Notes: generated by a model not told the origin, from the letters alone. Positions 31,845 through 45,252 are shown, counted from the stretch's first letter. The stretch is 64,000 nucleotides of DNA from Lunularia cruciata (GCA_948567375.1 OX419755.1:43033001-43097000); one strand, 5' to 3'. Made by a program: numbers and translations.

Positions 31845-32340
31845 TTATTTATCAACTAAAAGATTATCTCCATCTTGAGAATTTTCTGATGAAGTTAGTA
31901 GTTTCTCTATAGTGGTACTATGACTCTCTCTAAGATCCTTCATCAAGGTCTCCAACAATATAACTACCCTTTTACACTCATGGCTCTTTGGAAGTCCTTC
32001 CACTCCATAAACCTCACATAACTCCTTGGTCCTAGATCTCCTCCCTCCCAATCTTGGTAAAGAAGGTCCAATATGCAATCACAAGTCAAGTAAACCTCTC
32101 TTGTCTCTCAATCTCTTGTTCTCAAGTCTGAATAAACATGAACTTGCTTTGTGTCCCTTCTTTCCACATAATAAGCCCTTATAATCACTCTTTCTTCCAA
32201 GGTGAAGCTCTTTGAATCCTCTCAACGCTCTCTTTAAATTCTCCTTTCTTCAAATCAACCACTACTATCACTTCAACCCCTTGAGGAACATTATGTAATG
32301 TTAATTTCTACTCATGATGGCCTTCCATGCTCTCAAGATG
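31845..32340 (-). pseudogene. A3 copy of the upstream zinc-motif ORF, decayed
   Basis: 31845-32078 carries LPRLGGRRSRTKELCEVYG and LPKSHEC, where the second Cys of the second motif is Tyr. The N-terminal half, including the first knuckle, is only recognisable at DNA level, 32080-32340. It has the same position in the leader as in A1 and A2. Confidence 0.7.
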
Positions 32341-34395
32341 AATAAAAACACTTAAACATGCTTTTGGTCAAACTTGCACTCCTCATTCATGAGAACCTAA
32401 CTCTCCTAAAATGACCACTCCTCACAATGTCAACCAAATCTCTTAAATTGTAACTCTCAAAATTTTGAAATATTTCACACTTGATGAGAACCCTAGATTT
32501 TCCTCTCTTGTAACATCTCATCCCTTTTCATAGAGCCATTTAGCCTAGGCATCTTTCTATTCAGCACACATCTTTTAGATTTTGTCTGAAAACCACCCTC
32601 TCATTTTAGAAATTTATAAAGTCTTGTGCAAGAATGATCTCTCCTTAATTATTAAGTCACAAGGTAGTATATCATGCATTGAATTTTTCTTGGAAAGTTT
32701 CAAAACAATCCAATAAAAACAGAAGAAATGGTAAACTCTATACAAACTTCTAAAGAGTGTGCAATTTGTGGGAACAATTTACCCTACCACCTTCCAAAAG
32801 TCTAGCCCAGTGTGTAGCAGCCCTTTAATTAATTTCAATTGTCCCCAAGTGAAAGATAATCCAAGCTATCCTCTATAATAAATTTTAAGTCTAGATCTTA
32901 AACTTAATATTTTGTCCACAATCACCATAATCCCCCAAATCCACAATCCGTCTCACACAATCTCTCCAAATCCTCTCATGTGTATAGTTTGTATAATATC
33001 ACCTTAATATCAACTCTACTTAGAGTATTAATTGGTAAAATCCATAATAGAGCTATCTTGTGAAGGGATGCTTATTTGGATGTTCTAGTATTATATGGTC
33101 TCTTATGTAGAATTTGTGTAGACTTTAAAAAACTAAATTGACTAAAAAAATTTGTAACTTTAAAAACTTTATTTTGTAAAATTTCATAAGACAACTCTCT
33201 TACCCCTTGAATGTATAGTCAAACACTTAAAAACCTACTTTATAGTTTTCTTACCAAAAGTCTATCATAGAAGAATAAGAACCTTATGGTTTGAGAAAAG
33301 AATCCCCAACACCTATTGCACTTTGTACACCTTGTTCTTCTTTCTATAGGAAGGATATAGCTCCTTCTTAAAAATATATGGGAAGACATTTAGAGAAATC
33401 AATAAGCAATATATTTTTGAGAAAATGAAAATTTTGATAATATTCTCATAGATTATAATAAATGGTTGAATTCTAGTTAACTTGGCAAAAGTAGAAACTT
33501 CCATCCTAAAAGCCTGAATTGAATAATAGAAAATAAGTAGAATTAAATATTTTTTGATATCTCTTATTTTATGACAAGTTGGTTCTCTCTTAATCTTAGT
33601 TTGTTTCTCGTCCATCATTCCAAACTGAAAAAAAAATTTCTTCAAGAAAAATGTTCAAAAACTTTACTTTCATTTACAAAGTTTATTGAAATTCAAAGAG
33701 AAATCATTTCTTATATAATCTCAAATTTATGTGAATTTCTAGGCTTTCTTGTTTCAAACCTCAATTTGATGTTCTTTATATCTCAATTTTATATTTATCT
33801 ATTTATTAAATTTTATAATAACCTATAAACTCATAAATATATTCTAAATTATATATAGCTTTGTACCCACTAGTTCAAAATATTCTATACATGTACTACA
33901 AACAACATGATTTAATAGGTTTCAACCCACAATTCTTTCAAGAAAAAAATATTTAACTCACTTAATATCCCAACATTAATTTTTCTTTATGATATTCCTC
34001 TATTGTCCTTTTAATCATATAATTTTCCTTTTTCTTATCACTCTAACCTCAATATGTATCCCAATTCAATAAAAATATAATTCAAAGTTATCTATGGCTA
34101 GAAGTATCTATATATGGAAATTTAAGTTATATCCTCTTGATTATCTACTTTTTAAGTACAATTGTTACTACAATCTTGATGATAGAAATTTTTATAAGAA
34201 GAGTAAAATTTTAACACTTCTTATTAATGATTAATCTTATTATTTACAAAATACAACAACAAACTTATTATCTAGGTAAGTGAGAGAATTTACCTTTTAG
34301 GAAGAATATAATTGTATCAATCTAGATCAAACCTAAAGCCATTTGATCAAAAAAATTAGAAGTAGAATGAAATATTTATACCACCAACATAAGAA

Positions 34396-34612
34396 GTATT
34401 GATATAAAACCAATTTTTAAGCAAAAAGAAGGTATTGCAAGATCTTGGATGAAGCATCAAGTGAATCAATTACAATTTTCATTGCATTATTTTGTTCTAA
34501 TATATGAAATGTTGATCATAAAACCACTTTTTAAAGTGAACCAAAAGGTATTGATCTTGGATGAAGCATCAAGTGGGAGCAATTACAATGTTAGCTACTC
34601 TATTTTGTTCTT
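34396..34612. repeat. Imperfect direct duplication, ~115-bp period
   Basis: The order ATAAAACCA, AAGGTATTG, GATCTTGGATGAAGCATCAA, CAATTACAAT, TTTTGTTC occurs twice, near 34400-34500 and 34518-34612. Confidence 0.8.
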
Positions 34613-35169
34613 GGTCTTCAAGAGGATTGTCAAATCTCAATTTCAACTCATCAATAAAACAAGAATAACAGAAAATTATTGTGTGAAATTTAAAAAAACT
34701 AGTTTAATGAACACTTATATCACCTAATTTCAACTCAGTCTTAATCTAGAAAAGTTCATAGGGAAAAGCATATTAGATTACTTTTATGTATTGGTCAAAA
34801 CATCTAACAAAAATGAAGATAGTTCTAAGAAACTGATGCAGAAGAGGAGAAACCTACAAAAAATTCAGAGACCTCAAGCCACAGAAAATTCCTAACCTTG
34901 GGACTTGTGAACTTGACAATACTAGATATGGCCTAAACCACAGATAGCATATCACAAAATGCACATCACAAATTTACAGAAACTATGAGCTCTTTTAGCA
35001 TAAGCTTGAGTCCTGATTCTAGAACATGTATAAGGTAGGGGTGGCAACTTTGATGATTCAATAATGCATTCCACTAAGCAACAACCAAAAAAATTCTGTC
35101 CAATCTCAAGAGGTCAAAATTGCAACAACTACTCACATCTGAAGGTGTTAGCTGCTTGAACTCAACTGC

Positions 35170-35293
35170 TACTCACATCAGCTACTTGAACAGACTAAAA
35201 GAGTAGTTTGCTCCCATATTTACAAGCTTGAAGATGAGGGTTCCTTCTCAAGTGCTACTCACATCAGCTACTTAAACAATCTAAAAGAGTAGC
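35170..35293. repeat. Imperfect direct repeat, ~82-bp period
   Basis: TGCTACTCACATCAGCTACT followed by AAAAGAGTAG appears at about 35170-35210 and again at 35252-35293, each followed by a GAGGGTTCCTTCTCA tract. It lies just outside the left copia LTR. Confidence 0.75.
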
Positions 35294-35329
35294 TGAAGCT
35301 GAGGGTTCCTTCTCAGGTAATGGAATTGT

Positions 35330-35578
35330 TGAGCAAAGCAATGAGCTAGAACATGATGGCAAGAACCTTTCCTCATGCACACTTGGATTAATATGGAGAA
35401 TTGCAAGTTACAAGATCCTCAAATCAAGAAGAGCAGAGTATATATGCCAAACTAAACTCTAAACCTGAATGCAATGATGAGTACTAAGGCAATGTGAATA
35501 TTTGGTTCATCTATATTCTTGGATTTACTTTTGGTGAATTTGACTTAGAATTTACTCATGCATGCTTTCCTTTCAACA
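35330..35578 (-). repeat. Copia 3' LTR
   Basis: TGAGCAAAG...TTTCAACA. Matches 39687-39940, including CAAGAACCTTT, CACACTTGGATTA, ATATATGCCAAACTAAAC and GGTGAATTTGACTTAGAAT. Confidence 0.82.
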
Positions 35579-35606
35579 CTCTTTTTGCACGAGTGACCTC
35601 CAAAAG

Positions 35607-35915
35607 CTAACAAGCCCATTGTATCAAGCAAGCAAGAAAACAAGGAGTTAGCAATCCTTTGGTAAACATATTTGCCAAGTTGGTTGATGATGAGGTGTAC
35701 TCCATGTTGAGGGCATCTTCTTGCACTTTCTCTTGGATGAAGTGATGAATTACTTTGATGTGCTTGTTCCGGCCATGGTGAACTAGATTATGGATTGATG
35801 CAAGATCTCTTTGGCTGTCACCATGTATGAGACTTTGTACTTGTAACAAATCTTGAAATCCAAATGAAGAAAGCAACCTCTTGAGCCATATTGCTTCTTG
35901 TGTAGCTTGAGACAT
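35607..35915 (-). pseudogene. Copia RNase H fragment
   Basis: A 102-codon open piece with TQEAIWLKRLLSSFGF, HGDSQRDLASIHN, HHGRNKHIKVIHHFI and ANMFTKGL, the C-terminal pattern of Ty1/copia polyproteins. Usual ADxLTK is ANMFTK. Continues from the RT fragment upstream with interruptions. Confidence 0.88.
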
Positions 35916-36180
35916 TGACTGATATTATGCTTTGGTTGATGAAAGGACTATTGTATGTTGTTTCTTGCTTGCCCAATATAAAGTCCAATCCCCAAAAAAA
36001 AGTTCATATCTGGTTATGGATCTCTTGTATATAAGACTAGATGCCCAATTTGTATTGGAAAAATTCTACCATAGAGGTTTTAACTTTGTTGTATACTAAT
36101 TTCATGTCCTTCGTACAAGCAACAAAATGGAAGGTTTGCTTCATGACATTCCAATAGACCTTCAATGGACTAGAGTAGAA

Positions 36181-37215
36181 CTAACTCACTGTGCTCATAG
36201 CATAAGCTAGATCTGGTATGGTGAATAGAATCAAATACATTAATATACCAACTACTTGTTGGTATTCATGAACATCTTTTGGGTTTCTACTATCCATGCT
36301 ATTGATGAGACCTTTGGCAAAAAGTTTCAAGTTAGGATTGATTGGGGTAGACCATGGATGATAGTTCACAAGACCAAGTGTTGCCATGATTTTCTTTGTG
36401 TATTGATGTTGATCAAGGGATCAAGATGTTGCAATCCTAATTTATTGGAATTTGGACACCAAGATACTAGCTCATTCCCTTGAGATTTATCAACTTGAAT
36501 TCATTATGAAGTGATTGCTTTGTAATGTCCAAGGCTTTTCTATCATTGGATGCTATCAATAACTCATCAAGTAGAATCTTTTACCACTATTTTGGTGGAT
36601 GTAGAGACAATCATCAGCCATGGATCTAAGTCCTATTTGAGTATATGACCATCTAATTTTTAGTATCAAGATTTACTTGACTATTTTTTAACCATATAGA
36701 CCCTTCCAAAGCTTGTACACAATGTTTTGATTTCCTCTTGTGAGATGGAAGCTTTTTGGGATCTTCATGTGGACTTCCTTGGATATTGATCCATGCAAGT
36801 ATATAGCTAGAACATTCATTTGCTCAACTAGGTGACCCTCCAAGGTGACAATGGCCAGAATGTGAAAATGGTAGAAAACTCAATTATCAAAGAGAATTTC
36901 TCAAAATAACCTACCTCCTTGTTGTTGAAAGTCCACCCTTGCTACTAATCAAGCCTTGTACTTGGTGAAACTTCCCATGGAATCTTGTTTCAGCCTAAAT
37001 GTCTATTTACTTCCAATGGTGAATTTTTCAAGAGGAAATTTGGTGACTTCCCATGTTTGATTTTCCTTGAGTGACTTGAGCTCAATGTCTATAACGGCCT
37101 TCCATGTTGCTGCATTGGGCCCAGCTAGAGCTTTTTGGTAATTGGCTAGTTCTCTTGGCCTGCCTTGTTTGTCTACCATATGAGCATACTCTCTCAAATG
37201 TTGTGGTATTACCAC
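36181..37215 (-). pseudogene. Copia reverse transcriptase region, decayed
   Basis: The start of RT is at 37003-37215 (YQKALAGPNAATWKAVIDIE, LKENQTWEVTKFPL) and its end at 36181-36387 (EYQQVVGILMYLILFTIPDLAYAMSTVS). Between them the palm is recognisable only in short pieces with stops and shifts. Confidence 0.85.
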
Positions 37216-37794
37216 TTGTCATCCTGATCTTGTTGTGTGATGGGAGGTATGGTCAGCATATGGTTGTAGCGCTTCTTCTTCTTCCCTGATCTCTTCCTCT
37301 TTCTCCGATTTGTTTTTTGAGGCTGATTTAGAAGTGGAGGATGAAAAATCAATAACCATGGTTGTGGCATCACACTCTTGTCCAAAGTTCCTAGGGATGT
37401 GTTGGGTTGATGCTTCAATTGAACTCCCCATTAAAGGATAGATCTAAAGTAGTGTTAGAAAGAGTTACCTGATCAAAAGGTACAATCCTCTGAAACATGT
37501 TTCCCTCATCAAAGACCCATCATGATGAACTTTTGTGTCCTTGGACAGAAAAATCAATAACCTTTTGAATTCTTATAATAACGAACAAAGATACAAGTTT
37601 GGCTCTTTTGGTCTAGCTTAGAACATATGTCATTAGAGATATGTGCAAAGCATAGGCAACCTAACATCCTCACATGAGAAAGGTTTAGTTTAGTGCTTCA
37701 ATGCTTCTTCTAGGCTTATTAGCCCTTTTGTGTGTTGGAGAGCACAAGATGGTAGCTTGATCTTCATGTACACCATCATGCATATTACTTCTTC

Positions 37795-38285
37795 CTAGAG
37801 TGAAAGATGAAGCATCTTAGCAAAAAATATAGATCTTGCCCCTTTGAAAAGTGTCCAATTTGTTCTCTCTATGACATTATTTTGCTCCAAGGTGTGTGGT
37901 GCGGTTGAATGGTGTAAAATCTCTTGCTCTTTCAAGAAATCATCAAGGTTGTGGTTCATGTATTCCCCTCCATCATCTATCCTTAAGTATTTTAGGCATC
38001 TACCAGATTGACTTTCTGCTAGTGCAAGGAACTCCTTGAATTTTTCCAACATGATATTGTGGTCTTGTGGTGCAATCCAAATGTATGAATCTTCCAACAT
38101 GCATCATCAACAAAAGTGAGTAAATAGGAGGAATTTCCTAGTGATAACACATTGAGGAGACCACAAATGTCACTATTTACCAATTGGAGGTGACAATATG
38201 ATGTGGTTATAGAGTAGGGACATGATGGCCTTTGGTTTTTTCCATAAGAACAATATCGACACACTTTGGATGATCCTCCTTTCAA
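37795..38285 (-). pseudogene. Copia integrase fragment
   Basis: Overlapping frames give LVNSDICGLLNV (first catalytic Asp), SYLLTFVDDACWK, KYLRIDDGGEYMNH (second Asp) and QNNVIERTNWTL (Glu). The overlap at 38019-38100 marks a frameshift. Confidence 0.87.
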
Positions 38286-38289
38286 TGTG

Positions 38290-39686
38290 ATCTCTTTGCA
38301 AACTTCTCAAGAAGCTTAGGAAATTATCTCATTGTTGGCATGTCCCAATCTTTATGCCATAATTGATAATTATCAATCATGATGCCCAGTACACTTGCTA
38401 ATGCTGAGTAGGTTGATTGGCAAAGCACGATCCTATATGAGTTTCTTTCATGGAAAGCATTTCCAATCAATTGCTTGTGAGCACTCATAATCTAACAATC
38501 TTCCCCACCAAATATCACCCATTTTTTGCTTGGATGTGATTTTGTTTATTGACATGAGATTGATAGTGGCTTCCCTGGAGTAAATCACATCTCATAAGAT
38601 GATGAGTGAGTCCTTTCTATCAATCATGAAGCTCAGCTTGATGTCTCTATTACTTGTGGAGATGTATTTTCCACTCAATGTGTAAATTTGGATTAGAGGA
38701 CTATTTTGGAAGTTGATGAAGGGTTGCTTGATTTTTCAAATGTGAGAGGATGCTCCTAAATCAACAAACCATGTGGCCAATGATTGTTTCAGCTCATGGC
38801 TCATGAGCACTTGTTCTTTGTGCGGTGAGGATCAAGTGTCATATCCTTGTTGAGTTGATGATTGTGTTGTTATTATTGGTGTTGACACTTCTCATGCCAC
38901 ATTACATGATGTCACCTCTTGCACTACTTTATTATGTGGCCAAGCTTCTTGCAATAATGCCAAATTCCATACAATTGGCATAGATCTCTACTGAACATCA
39001 TTGTCAAATCAAAAATATGTCATTTTGAGTGAACTTGTGACTCAATTTCCTCAATAAGTAAATGTGCTTTTAGTGCGCCCAAGAGCAGTTTTTCTTGACT
39101 GCTTAAACTCATGGTGATGGGTCTCCAAAAGCTAGATCTCCTCAAGCTCTCCAAGATCTCTAATTCTAATTGGGGCTCAATCTTGGTGATGCCTAATTGA
39201 CCAACCTGATCTACATATTTTGATAGTAGGTTGATGTGATCTGCAATTGGGCTTGCATAGAGTAAGTGTTGTGGAAAAGCTCCTCAAGTCAGTTTTGATG
39301 TTCCACATTGTTGGCTGCATGAATTGCTTTTAGAGCTCTCCACGGTTCTATGGATTTATTGCACAAAATTATATGTTGGGCTTAATCGTTTTGTATGTTT
39401 AGCATGATTGTACCATATGCAATTTGGTCATTCTTATTCCACTCCATTTTCTCCTCCTTGTTTTTGGCAGTCAAGTATGGCTTGGTCATATCTAGATGGT
39501 CCCACAAACCTCTCATCTCTAAAACTACTTTCATTCTCTTGCATAAAAGTAGTAGTTATCTTGATTGAGTTTCTTGAGGCTAATGACTAAATCAGTTTCC
39601 TCCATAATGAGTGGTGATGACATAGACAATGAGGGCAAGTTTCTATGAAAAACTTCAATTAAGTAGCCAATGGGCCCATAACCTAT
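38290..39686 (-). pseudogene. Copia gag and protease region, heavily decayed
   Basis: Minus-strand reading near 38905-38970 gives WHYCKKLGHIIK then Cys, a CCHC knuckle whose first Cys has become Trp. The rest of gag can be inferred only from position. No open frame of useful length. Confidence 0.55.
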
Positions 39687-39940
39687 TGAGTAGAGAAATG
39701 AACTAGGTCAAGATGGCAAGAACCTTTACTCATACACACTTGGATTAGTGTGGAGAAGTGCCTATTACAAGATCCTCAAACACAGGAAGAGCAAAGTATA
39801 TATGCCAAACTAAACACTAAACCCTAATACTAAATGCGCATATGAGTACTAAGGCAACATGATTTGGTTCAGCTATATTCTTGGATTTAATTTTGGTGAA
39901 TTTGACTTAGAATTAACTTACTCATGCTTTCCTTTGAATA
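39687..39940 (-). repeat. Copia 5' LTR
   Basis: Partner of 35330-35578. It ends GAATA where the other ends CAACA. Confidence 0.8.
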
Positions 39941-40289
39941 AGTATAGCCTAATGATGAAAATTTTGAGGACAGCCAAGGAGATTGTGGTCTTTGACATGA
40001 GTAGAAGGCAACTGCATGTGATAGCAAGAAGGATGGGAAGACAAATTTAACATTAGTTGTTCCTTGGGTAAAGCAATGATCAAGGAAGAAGATCTAGTTC
40101 AATATGCATAATCAATAACTATTGTCTTTATAATCTACACTATGGTAACTTACCAACAATCAGAATTAGCTCAAACCTTGAACGTAATTTGGAATGAAAA
40201 TCAATGTGGAAATAACAAAGTTCACCAAATAATGGTCTTTGATCTTGAGCATTTCTTGCACAATCTGCATTTGTAAAACTTTATAGACT

Positions 40290-40720
40290 AGTTGAAAAAA
40301 TTTTAGACCACCAGCTGAATAGTGAAGATCAAATTGAATGGTAGATTTTACTTAACATAGAATACTTTCATGGAATGTAAAATCTTTTGAAGTGTATCAA
40401 GATGTGGCTTCCTTGGTGTTTGTACAAATTGACTCACTAGTCTAATAGCATTGCTTAGATCTGGTTTAGTAAGAGTTAAAACTGATCTCTACATATTTGG
40501 ATCAAACAATAGCTCACCATCTTTGGCATTGAATTTAACAGAAATTAGGAAAGGAGTAGAAATAAACTTACATGCCATCATACCAAACTTCTCTAACATG
40601 TTGAAAGAATATTGACATTATAATAACCAAAGGTCATAATGTCTTGAATAAACTCAATACCCAAGAAGTATTTAAATTCTCCCAAGTCTTTCATGTCAAA
40701 TTGAACTTAATCTAAGTTAG
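40290..40720 (-). pseudogene. Second copia RT fragment
   Basis: Minus-strand translation gives FDMKDLGEFKYFLGIEF (about 40660-40715), then in other frames EKFGMMACKFISTPF and KPDLSNAIRLVSQFVQTPRK. This is the RT thumb of a copia polyprotein. It lies outside the LTR-flanked element and has no partner domains, so it is a separate remnant. Confidence 0.78.
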
Positions 40721-40849
40721 ATTAGATTGGACTACCATAGGCAATGCTACTCATCTAGCACCTCATACTTCCTATGTGCACATAGGGAATAGATTCTAGT
40801 GCCAACTCTTTCAGCACACTCCCAATTAAGGTTTAGCAGGATTGCTTCA

Positions 40850-43800
40850 CTTCTATATCATTCCCACACCCTCTACCTCCTCCATCCCTAGGAGAGGAAC
40901 CTCCTTTGACTGATTCTCCTTTGGAGGATCCTATACCTATAAGCACACCTCTTCCTCACCTCCAGACCATAGTCCTCACTCCTAGCTCTTCCATCCCACC
41001 ACCTCTTCAAGACCCACCGCCACCCCAAGAGTAGCCTTCTTCCCCTAAGCTACAAGACCATACTCCTCCCCATGTACCCCCATTTTTTCCTTACTTACCA
41101 CCTCATCATCACTTTTCATAGTCTTGTCATGATTGCCAATAGGTAAGGATTGCTCTTGTGTTAGCATTGGAAGTGGGCTAGATGGGAGTTGAGGCTACAT
41201 CTTTGTCTATCCACCCTCTAACCCCCAATACTCCATTTGTACACTTGTTTTCTCTTTACATGCACCACCAGACTCATATGCTTAGTTATATTATGTAGAC
41301 TCCATTTGGTCTTTCTTTCCAAGTCTCTCAAGACCTCATATGTACACTTGGATTCTTATGCTCCTATGAAATCTAGTATGCTCCACACTCCTTTTACTTT
41401 TATAGGCTATTTGGCAGATGATAACCCAAGAAATGAGTCTACTTGCACTCTATTAGCCTTATTCCCACAATGGACTTTGCTCCTCCTTGCTCATGGGAGT
41501 GCATTAGGACATCAAGAGACCACCTCTTGGATTCACCACTTTTTGAGGGGAGATTGGCCAACTTTGCAAGAGGAATACACCATCCTAGCCTACACTAGAG
41601 CCACACAAATTATAGAGTGCTCATAGCCAAATGCTCTACCTCTAGAGCATTAGCACCTCTATTGTTCCTTGATGTTAGGTCAGGCCAAGGAGTGGTGCCA
41701 AGAAGCCTATGCATTATCACCCTTCTACACTACTACATTATTGGCCCTATAGGATGTCCATCCCCCTATAGGATCTCAATCTATTTGTCTCATATGACCT
41801 CCCTTCATTTGTCCATGATTTTCATCTAGATAAGGAGCTAGAGCTTATAGAGTCCATCCTTGCTTATGCTCTACTTCCTTCTTGATGTTTCTTGGTAGGA
41901 GGGCCTTGGGGTTTGGTTTTTGAGCATTTACATGATTTTCTGTCCCTTGACACACCAGATTTTAGTTTCTCTCTTCTCTTTGCTTTGTGCCATGGCATGG
42001 GTCTAGTGCCCCCAAGTGCTGCTCACTTTTTTGGGGCATCTTGTCTCTTTTTTCTATAAAAGGATACTTTTGGTGTTCATCCCAGAGCCAATTGGGTATG
42101 TTTTCTTATATTTAGTCACATGCACTGTATATCTTTAGCTTTGACACTCTTTTTCATCTTCCTTATCCATCAATTAGTATATACTAGCTATTCAAACAAG
42201 TTGCAAGATGGTCATTGCATTCCTTAGAGCTTCCTTGGCAATCCATTTTGATTGGATGGTAGTCCAAGTGGATGTCTCCAATGCCTTCAATACCATCTCT
42301 TGTCTAGTTTCTTTTTGGGCTCTTTGTTCAATAAGGGGTCATATCTCCTCCTTGATTCCCTTTGTGAATACTTTTTATGATATCGAGATAACTTTATTGT
42401 ATAGCCACCATACTACCATTAGGAGTTCAAGTAGTTAGTTTTGGCTAAGGGCACATACTAGGGAGATTGCTAGGAGGACCATTATTTGCCATAGCTCACT
42501 ATGCAGCTTTGTGAGAGATTGCAATTGCTTTCCCCTCTTGTCTCTTCCCTTCTCTCTCAAATGATACACATATTGTGTGCCCTTTGTAGGATGTAGTTTA
42601 GGTTGTATCAACTTTTGCTCTTAGCTTAGAGGCTTTTGGTTTACGAGTCCATACTTGTAAGTGCAAGGTCTAGCATCCATGTACCTAGTTTCTAGCTCCC
42701 GTCATGGGGTTTGGGGGTTTTAGGTTCCCTCCTAAGAGAAGATGAGTTTTGTAGCACATTTATCTTGAATACCTTAGTACATGCTACATCCCATGCTCAT
42801 CTACTTGCTTGCTTTGGGAATACCCAAGTGGTATACCCTATCATCACACAAAGTTATGTACCCAAAGCCTCATCTTTGGTCCTATGTACCCTCCCATAGA
42901 AATACTCCTCCCCCATCTAGGAGTCTTTAATAGCTCTATGTGTCATACCTTCTCTACTCTTTTAGGGCCATGCATGCTCCTTTTAATTAGCAAACGAGTG
43001 GTATAGACTGCAGATTTCTCTCCCCATAGCCATGGGTGGTTGCGGGTCATATTGAAGAGGTGATTACATTGGCAACATATCTTGGAGCATAAGCACTAGC
43101 ACTCCCTTATTAGTAAATAGATTATTACATGAGAGTTACTTCTTTCCTACTAGCACCTATCACAATAGTTAGCTTTGGCCCTAATGCATTCCAATCATAT
43201 CTTCAATTGGCTTGAGACCTATTGCCAAGATCCATAAGCATAATAGTGCTAGAGTTTGTTGGTTTTGTATCTCTAGGTTCTTGGAAGATACATGCAGATC
43301 TTAATAAGCATATGCACACTCAAACTCTTACTAGCATCCTCATTAAGGCGCATGTTCTTGATAGTGCTAGGGTTTGCTCTTGTGGAGGAGAAGGATCCAA
43401 TGTATGGCTTTATGCCTCTCCTTTGATAGAGGACTTTTGGTTCACTTTGGAGGAATCTACCATGGCACTTTGCCTACGCTTGGGATTACTACATCTAGAT
43501 CTTCTAGGCCTACCAGTGCACGTGCATGGCTATATTTGACGCATAAAGCATCCATATTTTGTGTTGTGATGGGGAGAGCACACCAAAGTTCATGATGCTC
43601 TTTAGGACACAATAGCTAGATCTTATGTTCCACTTGTTCTTAGGTTTAGGTGAGCATTAATTGGACCTACCAAGACCTCCTCCTCCTCAAAGGATGAAGG
43701 AAATCATAGTCACATTCATGGATGTCTGACATAACTTATATGATGTGGTGGTTGCAAACCCTCTCCAACCAAAGTCCTTGGTTAGAGCATATTTGCAAGC

Positions 43801-44000
43801 AAGAGTTGTAGCAACCATTGCCACCAAAGGTAAGGAAGACCACTTTGTTGTACAACATACTTTAATACCTTCATTGCAATGGTTGTGTAGGTCTTTGGCA
43901 ATCCCACCACCATTTTGACGGTCCCCTATGAGATGCAGCATGGAGCTCCTTACAACAGAGAGACGCACTAGCTATCTTGTCAACCACACTCACCTCTTAC
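40850..44000 (+). pseudogene. Non-LTR retrotransposon (LINE) copy 1, decayed
   Basis: A plus-strand remnant in broken frames. A Pro-rich segment (about 40870-41100) leads. The RT palm at 42208-42438 has DWMVVQVDVSNAFNTIS and FVNTFYDIEITLLYSHHT, followed by LLGGPLFAIAHYAAL (about 42460) and LSNDTHIVCPL (about 42560), the catalytic box with Asn in place of the first Asp of the usual ADD. Downstream are CSCGGEGSNVWLYASP and LRLGL (43370-43500). A C-terminal segment YDVVVANPLQPKSLVRAYL with a following Lys-rich tail (43739-43850) resembles a PD-(D/E)XK nuclease core. The same family recurs at 58.65 kb. Confidence 0.8.
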
Positions 44001-45230
44001 TATCAACAGTGGGTATTTGTTACCTTATAGTGTGCACAAGCATTGGGTCTTCACCAACACGCAGCAGTGATTGGAGCTCCTGATACATCTAGGCCTTCCA
44101 TCATCATCTATAGACATACCTTTGGAGGACCTATATCATACTTTCAGGAGTATATTTCTTTGTGTTACTTTTTGGTTTTTTTTGTGAGGATTATGGTGGT
44201 TACTTTTCTATGTTAGGCTTAATCCGTTAGTTCTCCTTGGTGTTTGAGCCTTTTTAGCTTGGGAAACACATAAACATTACAAGAAAGTCTCATATGGTCT
44301 CATCTGAATAAACCTTATTTCATGCAAAGAATATAGATATTAGAAGTGAAATATGTGAGTTTAAAAAACAAAGCCTTAGAGTATAATATGACATCAGTAA
44401 AGAATCTAGTGGTGAGATTCTAAATTTTATGTCGGTGATCCTTGACTCTTGGATTTTAATCTATTAACCATCTACCCTCATATTGTCAAGTCAATATCAA
44501 CTAGGTTTTAATTCTTTTATCTATAATATTTGACTTATTTTTGTTGGAATGGTCACAATTAATTAGTTAAGCATTCATCACTTCATCCTAATTCAGAATT
44601 TCATTTAAAGTATATTTTGAAAAACCATGGGAAGAAAAACTACCTAAACACAAACCCCAAATTTTTAAACCAAAGATACCAATTTTTTTTGGCCATTGCT
44701 TCTTATTTCTTTGTAGTGTCCTTTTTGTTCTTGGTATAAGGTTCTTGAAATTTTTGCTTTCCTTTTAAATAAGAATAATATGAATTCAAGGTTTTATATT
44801 CAAGGTTTATAAGTAATAGTTTTATTTCATGAAAATTATCAAGATGCATTTATTTTAAAGAAAGTAAGCTCGCATATAGGTTTGGAATTTTGTATGATTG
44901 GTATGCAAGATCACAACACTTACCATGTTTATCAAAAGAGTTATTTTTCTATGGTTTAGGAGGATAAAATATATAATATTATAACTTATTCCCAATATCA
45001 CTATAAAAGAAGATGAAAAATATATTACAAATCTTCATTCACTATGGATGAGTAATCTTTCCCTTGTAAGATACAAGACAAGATTATCCAGGTTGTATGT
45101 TAAATTCATCATAATATAAAAGATAGAATTACATCAGAGAAATATTACTTAACAATTGAGAAGATACTTCCACAATCAAGGTATACACTCCATAAGTCAT
45201 ATATATCATTCCTCACCTTAAATAAATCTT

Positions 45231-45252
45231 TATATATATATATATATATATA
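45231..45252. repeat. (TA)n microsatellite
   Basis: Eleven uninterrupted TA units. Confidence 0.95.

Larger units (their letters stand above)
26250..33010 (-). mobile_element. Ty3/gypsy element A3, 5'-truncated third copy of family A
   Basis: Colinear with A2 from the 3' LTR through pol and gag and the upstream ORF into the leader, with clearly lower identity than A1. Similarity ends near 33010, shortly after a CCTCTCATGTGTAT stretch matching 13610-13624. The primer site and 5' LTR are absent. All coding regions are broken. Confidence 0.9.
33011..35329. other. A+T-rich spacer, no gene supported
   Basis: Low-complexity A+T-rich DNA. A 110-codon minus frame at 33313-33645 is Ile/Lys/Phe-rich with no known motif. 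Imperfect direct repeats occur at 34396-34612 and 35170-35293. Confidence 0.6.
35330..39940 (-). mobile_element. Ty1/copia element, decayed
   Basis: About 4.6 kb flanked by direct repeats of about 250 bp (35330-35578 and 39687-39940). On the minus strand: gag with a degraded zinc knuckle, integrase, RT, RNase H. Integrase before RT defines Ty1/copia. Many stops. I did not find a clean target duplication. Confidence 0.85.

Noticed and set aside
33313-33645. 110-codon minus frame in A+T-rich DNA
   Set aside because: Ile/Lys/Phe-rich translation typical of A+T-rich non-coding DNA; no motif, no neighbours.
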